Source of the DNA: a virus
DNA: 49,664 nucleotides
Virus record (IMG/VR): IMGVR_UViG_3300044646_001039
Coordinates: 1-49,664 of that record
Direction: 5' to 3' (one strand)
Every line of letters begins with the position of its first letter. The first letter of the stretch is position 1. A program made the position numbers and the translations under genes. This document shows, in pieces, positions 13,256 to 20,652 of the stretch. The notes under the pieces are model-generated. The model saw only the letters and a list, made by a program, of their open reading frames with translations, did not search any database and had not been told where the DNA came from.

Positions 13256-13723
13256 ATGAAGGACAGCGAAAGGTTTCTCAGCGACCTGAGTTCAAGCCGG
13301 ATTGCCGTCAATCAGTTTGCTGATCTTGCTCGACGAAAGGGATTCTCAGCATGGCTTCCGCCGGACAGGACACGGCCAGACGCTTCTGTAAGGGCTGAGT
13401 ACGCCGACGCCGGCGACATGATGTTGCAGGGCCGCGTGGAGCACAAGGTTCGCACGAACCTTCGGTTCACCTGCCGCGATGACTACCCGTATCAGACCGT
13501 GATTGTTGACGAGGCTTACAAGGAAGACGCCAAGTCAGAAGATCCCGTGCTGATGTACGTCATCGAGAACGCTGACCGCACGCACGCTGCCGTTGTGTAC
13601 GGATGGACGCGGAGCAGGTGGAAGATTGAGTCGCGGCACGACCCCATTCAGGGCAGGGTGTGCGACTTCTACACACTCGACAAATCACTTGTACGGTTCT
13701 GCCACATAGACGAGGTGCTTTGA
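13256..13723 (+). CDS. PD-(D/E)XK-like nuclease-fold protein
   Basis: 155 aa, ATG 13256 with AAGGAGGG. An N-terminal helix (ERFLSDLSSSRIAVNQFADLARRKG) precedes AGDMMLQGRVEHKVR: an Asp, seven residues, then E-x-K, the spacing of a PD-(D/E)XK active site. The next strands (YQTVIVDEAYK, VLMYVIENADRTHAAVVYG) fit the fold. Small proteins like this are common in phage replication blocks; substrate unknown. Coupled to the next gene by TGATG. Confidence 0.55.
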   Translation: MKDSERFLSDLSSSRIAVNQFADLARRKGFSAWLPPDRTRPDASVRAEYADAGDMMLQGRVEHKVRTNLRFTCRDDYPYQTVIVDEAYKEDAKSEDPVLMYVIENADRTHAAVVYGWTRSRWKIESRHDPIQGRVCDFYTLDKSLVRFCHIDEVL

Positions 13724-14664
13724 TGGCTGGCGATTGGATTGCGATAGACACGAACCTGCCCGAGAAGCCAGAGGTCGGTGAAATCATCGACGCCACCGGC
13801 GAGTCGGTCGAGGTCGTCTGCTTCCGCATGTTCCTGTTCTGGCGGTGGTGCGGCGACCAGACAGCAGACGGAAAAATCGAGCGGTGCAGCCTTGCAACCG
13901 TTTCTAGAAACTGCGGCGGAACCCCCGAATACTGGGAAGCCGTACGCGCCGCAGGCTGGCTGATTGTCGAAGGAAACGGCATCCGCATCCCCGGCTGGGA
14001 TGAGCGGTTTGCGAAGACTGCGAAGTCTCGCATGCTCGCTGCTCGACGCCAGGGCAAGTTCCGCCGTGGAGGCGGAAAGGCACAAATACCCGAAGAAAAC
14101 GAACCTAATGACGCCAGTGTAACGCAGCAGCGTGACGAAAGTAACGCCAGTGCGTTACGCCAGAGTTACCTAGACATAGACGTAGACGTAGACAAGAAGA
14201 AAAAGAAACCTCCTACGGAGGTTGTCACGAGCGGGGCCGCAAAGCCAGCCCGCTCGACGACTCCACCTGTCTCTTGGTCTGCCGTGGACGGCTGGTCTGG
14301 GATCAGCCAGTCCGACCGTGACGAGTGGGCCGCTGCGTTCCCTGGCGCCGTCCTAGACACCGAGTTGGTCAAGGCGACTGTCTGGCTCAAGGCGAACCCC
14401 TCAAAGGCCGGTAAACGCAACTGGCGGTCCTTTCTGGTTCGCTGGCTAGGGCGATGCCAAGACCACGGCGGTACGAACCGCGAAACTGGCAGGTTCCCTG
14501 CTGCTCCTCCACCGCAGGATTCCTCCAAGAAGCGTTACTTCCGGTCTGACGCACAGCGCAACATGACCGACGCCGAACACGCCGCATGGCGGCGCGACCA
14601 GAAGCAGGGTGGCATCGTCGCCGCGCTTGCAGGATCTGTGACACTCTCTAGCGAAAGGGCATGA
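13723..14664 (+). CDS. replication initiator / helicase-loader-like protein
   Basis: 313 aa. The N-terminal ~115 residues (WIAIDTNLPEKPEVGEIIDA, then FRMFLFWRWCGDQTADGKI, then AAGWLIVEGNGIRIPGWDERF and KSRMLAARRQGKFR) match the winged-helix head of phage O/DnaD/DnaT-type replication proteins. A low-complexity acidic and Lys linker (LDIDVDVDKKKKKP) follows, then a C-terminal helical domain (DEWAAAFPGAVLDTELVKAT, KAGKRNWRSFLVRWLGRCQ) typical of primosomal loaders. It probably binds the phage origin and recruits the host helicase, since no helicase gene is seen. Confidence 0.65.
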   Translation: MAGDWIAIDTNLPEKPEVGEIIDATGESVEVVCFRMFLFWRWCGDQTADGKIERCSLATVSRNCGGTPEYWEAVRAAGWLIVEGNGIRIPGWDERFAKTAKSRMLAARRQGKFRRGGGKAQIPEENEPNDASVTQQRDESNASALRQSYLDIDVDVDKKKKKPPTEVVTSGAAKPARSTTPPVSWSAVDGWSGISQSDRDEWAAAFPGAVLDTELVKATVWLKANPSKAGKRNWRSFLVRWLGRCQDHGGTNRETGRFPAAPPPQDSSKKRYFRSDAQRNMTDAEHAAWRRDQKQGGIVAALAGSVTLSSERA

Positions 14665-14665
14665 C

Positions 14666-14980
14666 ATGACTTTTGACGAATTGCACGATGCAGTTGTCCG
14701 GTGGGCTGAAGACCGCAGGATAATTCCAAACAGCACCCCCCCCTCTCAGCTCCTTAAAACTGTGAGTGAGCTTGGTGAGTTGGCCGATTGCGCGCTAAAG
14801 GCCGACCGAGTTGGCGTCGTCGATGGCATAGGTGACGTTCTCGTCACGCTGATCATTTTTTCTCGCCTGCAGGGAGTCTGCATGACGGCGTGCTTGGAGT
14901 CCGCGTACGAAACGATCAAAGACCGGCGTGGCTGGTTGACCAAGGATGGAGTTTTCGTGAAAGAGGGAGACGCAGAATGA
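14666..14980 (+). CDS. MazG-like NTP pyrophosphohydrolase
   Basis: 104 aa, ATG 14666 with GAAAGGG. The MazG metal-binding helix pair is visible: LLKTVSELGELADCALK (E-L-G-E-L-A-D) and VVDGIGDVLVTLIIF (D-x-x-G-D-V). MazG enzymes hydrolyse NTPs or dNTPs to the monophosphate; phage versions may adjust nucleotide pools or alarmones. Coupled by ATGA to the next gene. Confidence 0.8.
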   Translation: MTFDELHDAVVRWAEDRRIIPNSTPPSQLLKTVSELGELADCALKADRVGVVDGIGDVLVTLIIFSRLQGVCMTACLESAYETIKDRRGWLTKDGVFVKEGDAE

Positions 14981-15156
14981 CTCTTGAGCAAGTCGTATGC
15001 GTTTGCATCGGTTCGATACTCAATGCCGTGGCGTTCACGGTTGGGTTTATGAGTGGCGTGGCAATGAAACGAAAGGATTCGTTCGATGACCGCAACAGCA
15101 ACAAAGAGTCGCAAGTCACAAACTCAGCAGCATGGCACCGAGTTGAACGTCGGTGA
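14977..15156 (+). CDS. small membrane protein
   Basis: 59 aa, coupled by ATGA. Residues ~4-29 (LEQVVCVCIGSILNAVAFTV and GFMSGVAM) form one TM helix, followed by a charged, polar tail. Its last 71 nt overlap the start of the sliding-clamp gene in another frame, an unusually long overlap for this phage. Role unknown. Confidence 0.55.
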   Translation: MTLEQVVCVCIGSILNAVAFTVGFMSGVAMKRKDSFDDRNSNKESQVTNSAAWHRVERR

Positions 15157-16207
15157 ACTGCTGCACTGCATTCAGGCAGTTGGGCATGCCGTGCATGACC
15201 GCAGTCCAACCCCAGCCATGCGGTGCGTGCTCATCAATTCCGGCAGTGTCGTTGCGACTAATGGGTGTGTGCGCATTCAGTCACGAACTAGCGTTGGCGG
15301 CACTATGCTCGTGCCTCACGCCCGCCTTGATGCGATTTTGAAGACGTGCGATCCCAAGGGATCGATAAGTCTCACTGCAACTGGCAAGTCGTGCGTGATC
15401 GAATCGTCTGGATGCAAGTGGGTGCTGCCCACTGAGTCTGCTGACTCGTTCCCGACGTGGAAAATTGGCAAGCCAATTCCAATCGCACGAATCCCAGCAG
15501 ACCAGTTTCGCAGCATGGTTCGCGCTGTCGCTTATGCCGCCGACGACGCCCCTGGACGGTATGACATCAGCGGCGTGTGCGTTGATTTTACGGATGGCGT
15601 TGTCTCGTTTGTTGCCACTGACGGCAGGCGTCTGTCCAAGGTTGAGGCCGAGGTCGACCAAGATCTCGACAACACCAGCGTCATCGTTCCTGCTGAGTCC
15701 ATGGCGATCATGGGAAAGCTGGCGGATGGTGATGGTGCTGTTCAGCTTGAATCCACCGGGAAGGAAATCATCTGCACCATCGACGATGGCCCTACCATAA
15801 CGTCGTCGCTGCTGAACGGTGCGTTCCCTGACTGGCGGAAAGCCATACCCGACCGACAGGACGCCGTGCCATACGTCGTGCAGCGCGATTCCCTGTCTTC
15901 TGCCGTGCGAGCTGCCAAGGTTTGCCACGACGACACGAGCAAGGGGGTGACGTTCACGTTTTCGGCCAACGGAATCGTTTTGAAATCACAGTCTCACGAA
16001 AAGGGCGAAGCCACCGTTGAGTGCGACATCGTTAGCCCTGGTGGCAACGTCAGCGTCAAGCTAGATCCAGCTTTTGTTCTAGAGTTCCTTCAGTCGCTCC
16101 CGGCTGACGGAGACCCTGAGATCGAGGTCGAGGCCGTGACGCACGACACGGCTGTCGTCATGCGATCCGATGATTTCCTTGGGCTTGTGATGCCGCTAAC
16201 TGACTGA
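15086..16207 (+). CDS. dnaN: DNA polymerase III beta sliding clamp
   Basis: 373 aa, ATG 15086 with GAAAGG. Three-domain DnaN architecture with typical segments: MRCVLINSGSVVATNGCVRI in domain I, RYDISGVCVDFTDGVVSFVATDG in domain II, and the C-terminal AVVMRSDDFLGLVMPLTD that ends like the clamp's M-P-L tail. It tethers polymerase to DNA. Length equals bacterial DnaN. Together with the loader-like gene at 10213 it suggests the phage brings its own processivity system and uses the host catalytic polymerase. The first ~20 residues are a polar extension. Confidence 0.95.
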   Translation: MTATATKSRKSQTQQHGTELNVGELLHCIQAVGHAVHDRSPTPAMRCVLINSGSVVATNGCVRIQSRTSVGGTMLVPHARLDAILKTCDPKGSISLTATGKSCVIESSGCKWVLPTESADSFPTWKIGKPIPIARIPADQFRSMVRAVAYAADDAPGRYDISGVCVDFTDGVVSFVATDGRRLSKVEAEVDQDLDNTSVIVPAESMAIMGKLADGDGAVQLESTGKEIICTIDDGPTITSSLLNGAFPDWRKAIPDRQDAVPYVVQRDSLSSAVRAAKVCHDDTSKGVTFTFSANGIVLKSQSHEKGEATVECDIVSPGGNVSVKLDPAFVLEFLQSLPADGDPEIEVEAVTHDTAVVMRSDDFLGLVMPLTD

Positions 16208-16233
16208 CCTTCTTCACGATACGAGAGTTACGT

Positions 16234-16485
16234 ATGCCTGATGTCATCTACGACGTTGACAAGCTGACGAAGCTGTGGAACCAAGGGCGGACGCACGCAC
16301 AAATCGCGTCCGCTCTTGGATGCCCGGTCCTGTATGTCTCGCAGCTACGGGTGCGGTACAACCTCCCGAGGCGACGGCAGAAGTACCGCCCGCCGTCCAT
16401 ACGCGACCCGTCGCCAGCGGAGCTTGAGCGGCTGAAGAAAGAGTTGCGTGAGAAGCACCTTGCCGAGATGCGGGCGTTGGGGTGA
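16234..16485 (+). CDS. HTH protein, RDPTP-type family (copy 1)
   Basis: 83 aa. DVDKLTKLWNQGRTHAQIAS followed by LGCPVLYVSQLRVRYNLPRR is an HTH; then IRDPSPAELERLKKELREKH, a charged helix. The gene at 19477 has the same layout (ELWIRGVS..I, RVRLGLPAR, YRDPTPSEIAER). A small DNA-binding regulator is likely; target unknown. Confidence 0.65.
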   Translation: MPDVIYDVDKLTKLWNQGRTHAQIASALGCPVLYVSQLRVRYNLPRRRQKYRPPSIRDPSPAELERLKKELREKHLAEMRALG

Positions 16486-16488
16486 ACT

Positions 16489-16698
16489 ATGCCCCACGCC
16501 ATCCTTCGCTTCCGCTTGCCCGCCGAGCAGACCGAGTTCGACGCCGCCCGCCAGGGCAGCGAGGCGAAGTCGGCCCTGTGGGACATCGACCAGTACTGCC
16601 GCAGCGTCTGCAAGCACGGCTCGCCGAGCAAAGAGACGCGCGAGCACTTGGAGCACATCCGCACGTTGATCCACGAAACGCCGGGGCTGGTGGACTGA
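16489..16698 (+). CDS. small conserved-looking phage protein
   Basis: 69 aa. AILRFRLPAEQTEFDAARQG, then ALWDIDQYCRSVCKHG and a C-terminal helix (ETREHLEHIRTLIHE). I have seen this FxLPEEQxxFxxA...ALWxIDQxxR pattern in phage and plasmid proteins of unknown role. GGGG lies a few nt before ATG 16489. Confidence 0.6.
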   Translation: MPHAILRFRLPAEQTEFDAARQGSEAKSALWDIDQYCRSVCKHGSPSKETREHLEHIRTLIHETPGLVD

Positions 16699-16724
16699 TT
16701 CCAGATTCCAGAAAGTGAAACGCA

Positions 16725-17003
16725 ATGGGACGCATGAAGGAACTTGACATCCGCATCCGCCAAGGCGGCGACGACGCCATAGCGGCTGTGGGAGAGATGC
16801 TGCCGCGCTGGATTCCGGTGAGCGAGCGACTCCCTCAAGAAGACGAGGACGTTATCGTTTTTACGGACGAGGAAAACGAAAAGGGCGTCCATGTCGCTTC
16901 GATTGATGAGGACGGAGTCTGGTGCCCCAGCCACGGCGACGGCTGGATGTTCCCAACCGTTACCCACTGGATGCCACTCCCCGAGCCACCGGAGGTGACA
17001 TGA
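16725..17003 (+). CDS. DUF551-domain protein
   Basis: 92 aa. WIPVSERLPQEDEDVIVFTD and the closing VTHWMPLPEPP are the exact hallmarks of DUF551, a small phage and prophage domain of unknown function. The middle (VHVASIDEDGVWCPSHGDGW) fits. ATG 16725 or 16734 possible. The stop overlaps the pseudopilin-like start as ATGA. Confidence 0.85.
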   Translation: MGRMKELDIRIRQGGDDAIAAVGEMLPRWIPVSERLPQEDEDVIVFTDEENEKGVHVASIDEDGVWCPSHGDGWMFPTVTHWMPLPEPPEVT

Positions 17004-17263
17004 AACGGGGGTTCACGCTCGTCGAAGCAATGGTCGTCGTCGCCATCCTGATGACACTGATCGGCCTGCTGTGGCCTGCGATCTCTGCCGCCAGAGCCGC
17101 AGCCAGCCGTGGCCGCGACGGCGTCGAGCATGCGACCGCCGGCCCGCCAGGATCGTGGAGCCTTCACACACGTCAGCACGACGGGCACTGGTTTGTTGAG
17201 CATGCAGGCGGTGGCGTGTGCCATCACCCTGACTGCCCGTGTAGTGGAAAGGTGGAGAGGTAA
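17000..17263 (+). CDS. phage-borne pseudopilin-like protein
   Basis: 87 aa. MKRG/FTLVE is a canonical type IV prepilin cleavage site (cut after Gly4, N-methylated Phe5, Glu at +5). It is followed by a hydrophobic helix (AMVVVAILMTLIGLLWPAIS) and AARAAASR, which closely resembles planctomycete DUF1559 pseudopilins. Those are ~300 aa; here the helix is joined to only ~50 residues with WFVEHAGGGVCHHPDCPC, a His/Cys cluster that may bind metal. It could enter or disturb a host type II secretion or pilus-like system, or anchor the Cys domain in the membrane. It is a good host marker. Confidence 0.75.
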   Translation: MKRGFTLVEAMVVVAILMTLIGLLWPAISAARAAASRGRDGVEHATAGPPGSWSLHTRQHDGHWFVEHAGGGVCHHPDCPCSGKVER

Positions 17264-17267
17264 GGCG

Positions 17268-17357
17268 ATGGACTTTCTTTACGCTGTCTTGCTGGGTTTC
17301 GCTGGCGGACTTATTGGGTCTTGGATAGGCCGCACGTTTATTGCGAGGAAGCCATGA
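17268..17357 (+). CDS. 29-aa single-TM peptide
   Basis: ATG 17268, with GGTGGAGAGG upstream, to TGA 17355-17357. MDFLYAVLLGFAGGLIGSWI is one TM helix with small-residue (Gly) spacing, then a basic tail (RTFIARKP), so the C-terminus should face the cytoplasm. Coupled by ATGA to the next gene. Could be a small holin-like or regulatory membrane peptide. Below the size most callers accept. Confidence 0.5.
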   Translation: MDFLYAVLLGFAGGLIGSWIGRTFIARKP

Positions 17358-17989
17358 CCGACCGCGACACGTTCGCCGCAGCAGCGTTGACGGGGCTGCT
17401 GGCATCCAGAAACGACATCGATGACGAGGCTGCGGAGCGCGCCTACTGCATTGCCGACGCCATGCTCCGCGAGCGTTCCCGCTCGGGACATAACGACGCC
17501 GAAACGTTGCCGCAGCACGCGAAATGCACCGAGCGGGATCGTTTTGCAAAACCTATGCAGAACGAAAAAAGTGCCGAGGTTTTGCCCAGACCATATGAGA
17601 TCTGCGACGAAAAACGTAGTTTTTCTGGCGACATTCCATGTTCCAGAACGCGAGACATCTGCGAGCGGCTGCGTAGATGGTGCCACGCCGTAGATGCAGA
17701 GTCTGCGCAGGATTTGATGGACGAGGCGGCGACCGAGATCGAGGTGCAGCGTGCCTGCACGTCCGCTGCCCGTGCGGAGATCGAGCGGCTGTGGCAATTT
17801 GATAGGTTGCAGCCTATCGAACCCGCCGACGCTACACCCGCCACGCACGATGCACAGACCGAGGGTAGCTTGCAGAACGGGGGTACGATCACCGACGCGG
17901 AGCGGGAGGCGATTGGGGAGGCCATTCGGCTGGGCGACCAGTGGGGATGGAGCGAGACGCTTCGCGGGCTACTGGAGCGATTGGCCTGA
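17354..17989 (+). CDS. hypothetical protein with shared C-terminal tail
   Basis: 211 aa. The N-terminus (RDTFAAAALTGLLASRNDID, then AYCIADAMLRERSRS) is a pattern seen in phage accessory proteins. The middle (about residues 58-100) is Lys/Cys-rich, its DNA (about 17525-17650) has more A/T than its flanks, and it looks inserted. The C-terminus TDAEREAIGEAI and ETLRGLLERLA is shared with the next gene. No function assigned. Confidence 0.6.
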   Translation: MTDRDTFAAAALTGLLASRNDIDDEAAERAYCIADAMLRERSRSGHNDAETLPQHAKCTERDRFAKPMQNEKSAEVLPRPYEICDEKRSFSGDIPCSRTRDICERLRRWCHAVDAESAQDLMDEAATEIEVQRACTSAARAEIERLWQFDRLQPIEPADATPATHDAQTEGSLQNGGTITDAEREAIGEAIRLGDQWGWSETLRGLLERLA

Positions 17990-18017
17990 TAACACGCAGG
18001 ATCAGGAGCGGCGAGAC

Positions 18018-18329
18018 ATGAGCAATGACAACACGCAAGACGCGGCCGAGCCGTCTCCTGCATCCGCTGGTTCTCACGGGTCGGCATCGCGTTGGAACGG
18101 CGTGCCGGTAGCGTGGGCAGCGGTCGGCAGGAACGGCGTGCCGATGTGGCTGGCGTACCATCGACAAGACGCCGAAGGTGCTGTGGTCGGCATGGCCGAA
18201 GTTGTTCCGCTCTACCGCTCGCCCACGCTCACCGACGAGGAGCGGGCGGCTTTGCATTGGTTCGCTCACTACGGACTGCCAGAGCATCGCGCCGACACGC
18301 TCCGCTCGCTGCTGGCTCGCCTCTCTTGA
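18018..18329 (+). CDS. hypothetical protein with shared C-terminal tail
   Basis: 103 aa, ATG 18018 with CAGGAGCGG. A polar start, a beta-like centre (VPVAWAAVGRNGVPMWLAYH, VVGMAEVVPLYRSP) and the tail TLTDEERAALHWF then HRADTLRSLLARLS, which repeats the tail of the previous protein. The tail may be a small helical docking module. No known function. Confidence 0.6.
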   Translation: MSNDNTQDAAEPSPASAGSHGSASRWNGVPVAWAAVGRNGVPMWLAYHRQDAEGAVVGMAEVVPLYRSPTLTDEERAALHWFAHYGLPEHRADTLRSLLARLS

Positions 18330-18350
18330 CGGCCCGGCGATATTCGCGGC

Positions 18351-18746
18351 ATGCAATGCCAAATCGCAAGGGTGTACGATTTCACGCCGAATGTTCGTTT
18401 CTCCTGTGCTGCGTTGTGCCGCCAAGGCTCGGAGATGCAGCAGGAGTTCATCAAAGGCACTGACACTACGGTGTCGATTGTGCATCTCAATTGGCAACCA
18501 GCCGCATGGGCGGCAACACACGTCTGGCGTGAGATGCAGACGCTGGAGGGGTTCACGCACCGACAGCACCGCCGACGCGGTTTGCAGCGCTTCGCCGCCT
18601 GCGGCCTCATTGCCGCCGGGCTGCTTGACACCAGCAAGCCCGTCGCCGTTTTCTCGCCGGACTGCGTTGGGTTGACACGCTCGTTAGGTTTCGTGGACGT
18701 GAAGCTGTTCCGGCGGTCGGACAGCGGCGATTGGGTTCCATTGTGA
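18351..18746 (+). CDS. GNAT-like acetyltransferase-fold protein
   Basis: 131 aa. THRQHRRRGLQRFAACGLIA resembles the acetyl-CoA-binding motif A of GNAT enzymes (Q/R-x-x-G-x-G/A at the helix start), followed by strand PVAVFSPDCV and LTRSLGFVDVKLF, which fits the closing strands with a G-F. No clear catalytic residue is identifiable. The ribosome site is weak; ATG 18435 is an alternative start that would drop 28 residues. Substrate unknown. Confidence 0.5.
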   Translation: MQCQIARVYDFTPNVRFSCAALCRQGSEMQQEFIKGTDTTVSIVHLNWQPAAWAATHVWREMQTLEGFTHRQHRRRGLQRFAACGLIAAGLLDTSKPVAVFSPDCVGLTRSLGFVDVKLFRRSDSGDWVPL

Positions 18747-18756
18747 AAGGATTCCT

Positions 18757-19068
18757 ATGCGAAGTTTCTTTCTGACTCTTGCAATCTGCTGCGGTGCTGC
18801 GACGGCTCAGGCTGACGGCTACGTTATCCATGCGAACTCCGTCATCATCAACACGGCTCAGGCCGACGCTGACCAGATGGCTCGCACTGGCATCCTGCGG
18901 CACTGCGGTCGCAACGGTGGACGACGGGAGGGCATCGGGTTCAGCACGGCCAGCCCCGACGCCGCGTTGCGTGCGTGCTGCTTCTTCGGCAGGTATCGCA
19001 TTGTTGAGAAAGCGGTCGCGTGGTCGCCGTTGCGGCGTGGCTGGTTCGCGGTGATTCGTTACGAGTGA
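18757..19068 (+). CDS. small secreted protein
   Basis: 103 aa, ATG 18757 with AAAGGA. Sec signal peptide MRSFFLTLAICCGAATAQA with likely cleavage after AQA (residue 19). The mature part (~84 aa) contains a duplicated-looking core (IINTAQADADQMARTGILRH, GRNGGRREGIGFSTASPDAA) and a paired CC. The R-R-E-G-I-G-F-S segment and repeated small residues look like an exported CAP-like or small enzyme-like domain found in planctomycetes, but I cannot name it. It acts outside the cytoplasm. Confidence 0.6.
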   Translation: MRSFFLTLAICCGAATAQADGYVIHANSVIINTAQADADQMARTGILRHCGRNGGRREGIGFSTASPDAALRACCFFGRYRIVEKAVAWSPLRRGWFAVIRYE

Positions 19069-19499
19069 GCAGCGTGAGCGACAACGGAATTGCTTTTAGC
19101 TTCAAGGTTCCAGGGCAACCCGTCCCGCAGCCGAGGCCACGAGTCTCGACTCGGGGCGGGTTCGCTCGGGCCTACGTTCCAAAGAAGCACAAAATACACG
19201 CCTATAGGGAAGCTGTTGCTTCTGCCGCAACGAACGCAGGAGTTGTTGTTTGCGACGGTGCTGTAGAGGTTGCAATGACTTTTCTGTTTGAGCGACCTAA
19301 GTCGCACAAGCGGATGAAAGACAAGGCTCCTGAGTTCCCTCCTGCTGATCTCGACAACCTCGTTAAGGGTGTGTTGGATGCACTAGCAGGAATCGCATAT
19401 CACAATGACCGTCAGGTTGTTCGGTTCAATCGCATGGATCGACTGTACGCCGAAAGGGGTGAAACAGTGATCACAATTGGCCCCGCGAATAAAAGTTGA
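19065..19499 (+). CDS. rusA: RusA-like Holliday junction resolvase
   Basis: 144 aa (GTG 19065 overlapping the previous stop as GTGA; GTG 19074 also possible). RusA features: FSFKVPGQPVPQPRPRVS at the start, RPKSH, and the catalytic block PADLDNLVKGVLDALAG with the conserved Asp pair, then YHNDRQVV where RusA usually has D-D. Cuts Holliday junctions formed in replication or recombination and helps debranch DNA for packaging. One of the usual aspartates is Asn here (HND); whether this lowers activity is unknown. Confidence 0.9.
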   Translation: MSSVSDNGIAFSFKVPGQPVPQPRPRVSTRGGFARAYVPKKHKIHAYREAVASAATNAGVVVCDGAVEVAMTFLFERPKSHKRMKDKAPEFPPADLDNLVKGVLDALAGIAYHNDRQVVRFNRMDRLYAERGETVITIGPANKS

Positions 19500-19821
19500 C
19501 GAAGCTCGGTTCCGCGAATTGTGGATCCGTGGTGTTTCCGTTGCTCGCATATCAGCCGAGTTGCGAATAGCCACGGACTCGCTGAATCGAGTTCGCGTTA
19601 GGCTCGGTCTTCCTGCACGCACGCCTCAAAGCCGGGCAAAGCCTGCCGAGCCGTACAGGGATCCTACGCCTTCTGAAATCGCCGAACGATCTGCTGATGT
19701 GCGTCGAACATGGACCGCCGAAATCGAAGAACGTAGGCGAGTGTGCAAGTCAAGGACTCCGTACGAATTCCCCGTTGTTCTGATTGGGGACGTAGACGAT
19801 GCAATCAGCGAGTCGCTCTAG
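19477..19821 (+). CDS. HTH protein, RDPTP-type family (copy 2)
   Basis: 114 aa, TTG start at 19477 inside the end of rusA (23-nt overlap). EARFRELWIRGVSVARISAE and the recognition helix region LNRVRVRLGLPAR form an HTH; YRDPTPSEIAERSADVRRTW follows, as in the gene at 16234. The extra C-terminus (CKSRTPYEFPVVLIGDVDD) is unique. Probably a paralogous regulator. No better start codon exists in frame. Confidence 0.6.
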   Translation: MAPRIKVDEARFRELWIRGVSVARISAELRIATDSLNRVRVRLGLPARTPQSRAKPAEPYRDPTPSEIAERSADVRRTWTAEIEERRRVCKSRTPYEFPVVLIGDVDDAISESL

Positions 19822-19831
19822 AATCGACTGC

Positions 19832-20047
19832 ATGGCTCAGAAAAACACACACTGCCGAGTGATTGTTGCCGTTGACGAGAGAGAAGTCGTCCTTACTCTT
19901 GTTGATTCCAACGGAACTAGGCTTGATGAGGACAATTTTGGCCTTCGTAAGGGGTCGCCTCCAATTGACCCAAGGGCAGTTGCCCGCGACGTGTACCAAC
20001 TCCTGTACCAGTGCGCCAGCGATGCCACGCTGGGCGACGACGATTGA
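19832..20047 (+). CDS. small hypothetical protein
   Basis: 71 aa. A strand-rich start (CRVIVAVDEREVVLTLVDSN), then a short helix (PRAVARDVYQLLYQCA) and an acidic end. A TCTAGA sits 10 nt before ATG 19832 and no good ribosome site is seen. Not recognised. Confidence 0.5.
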   Translation: MAQKNTHCRVIVAVDEREVVLTLVDSNGTRLDEDNFGLRKGSPPIDPRAVARDVYQLLYQCASDATLGDDD

Positions 20048-20083
20048 GCGACGGAACGCCGCTCTGCTGCCTACCTTGAGGGC

Positions 20084-20350
20084 ATGCAGGAATCCCAAGC
20101 CAACATTCTCGATCAAGTGCGGCTGGTGAAGGAATACTGGCCGCTCGTCACGTTTGGTCGGCAGATACTTGCCGAGCAGGACGCCTACAAGCGGGCGTTG
20201 CTTGTTGCCGACGCCGCCGAGTGGCTGGCAAGCAAGAGCAAGACGAGGCTTGACGACGACGCACTGCGGCTTGTGACCGAACTTGCACGCACGCCGCAAG
20301 GCGAGCAACTGATCCGCTGGGCAATCGACAAAGCAGAGGCACTTCAATGA
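20084..20350 (+). CDS. small helical protein
   Basis: 88 aa, ATG 20084 with GAGGG upstream. All helical (LDQVRLVKEYWPLVTFGRQI, YKRALLVADAAEWLASKSK, ALRLVTELART). The next three genes encode membrane or exported proteins, so it may be a cytoplasmic member of that block. Coupled by ATGA. Confidence 0.55.
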   Translation: MQESQANILDQVRLVKEYWPLVTFGRQILAEQDAYKRALLVADAAEWLASKSKTRLDDDALRLVTELARTPQGEQLIRWAIDKAEALQ

Positions 20351-20652
20351 CGTTCGTTCAGTTGGCACTTGTCGGCGTGGCCGTCGCTCTCATCGTTTCA
20401 CCGACGCTTCGCATCGTCGGACGATGGATGCTGTCGTGGGCTGTGGCCTCCGTCGAGGCCGAAATCAAGAAGGCGGTGCCGTCACTTGCGGAGCAGGTGG
20501 AAAACCTCATCCCAGACATCGCCCCGCCAAGCACCGCCGACATGCACACGGTGCTTGACCTCGCTGCCAGACTTCAGGCTCAAGGCAAAGCCGAGGCCGT
20601 GAAGCTCTGCCAGCAGTTGATCGACCAGTTGCTCCAGCAGCCGAAGGTGTGA
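20347..20652 (+). CDS. single-TM protein with amphipathic tail
   Basis: 101 aa. Residues ~3-21 (FVQLALVGVAVALIVSPTL) form an N-terminal TM or signal anchor; residues ~33-100 are helical and amphipathic (VEAEIKKAVPSLAEQVENL, HTVLDLAARLQAQGKAEAVK). Could be holin-like or a structural membrane protein of a lysis block. Not recognised. Confidence 0.55.
   Translation: MTFVQLALVGVAVALIVSPTLRIVGRWMLSWAVASVEAEIKKAVPSLAEQVENLIPDIAPPSTADMHTVLDLAARLQAQGKAEAVKLCQQLIDQLLQQPKV

Noticed and set aside
13063-13323. 86-aa ORF overlapping the small basic gene and the PD-(D/E)XK-like gene
   Set aside because: No ribosome site, and it conflicts with two frames that have coupled starts and coherent composition.
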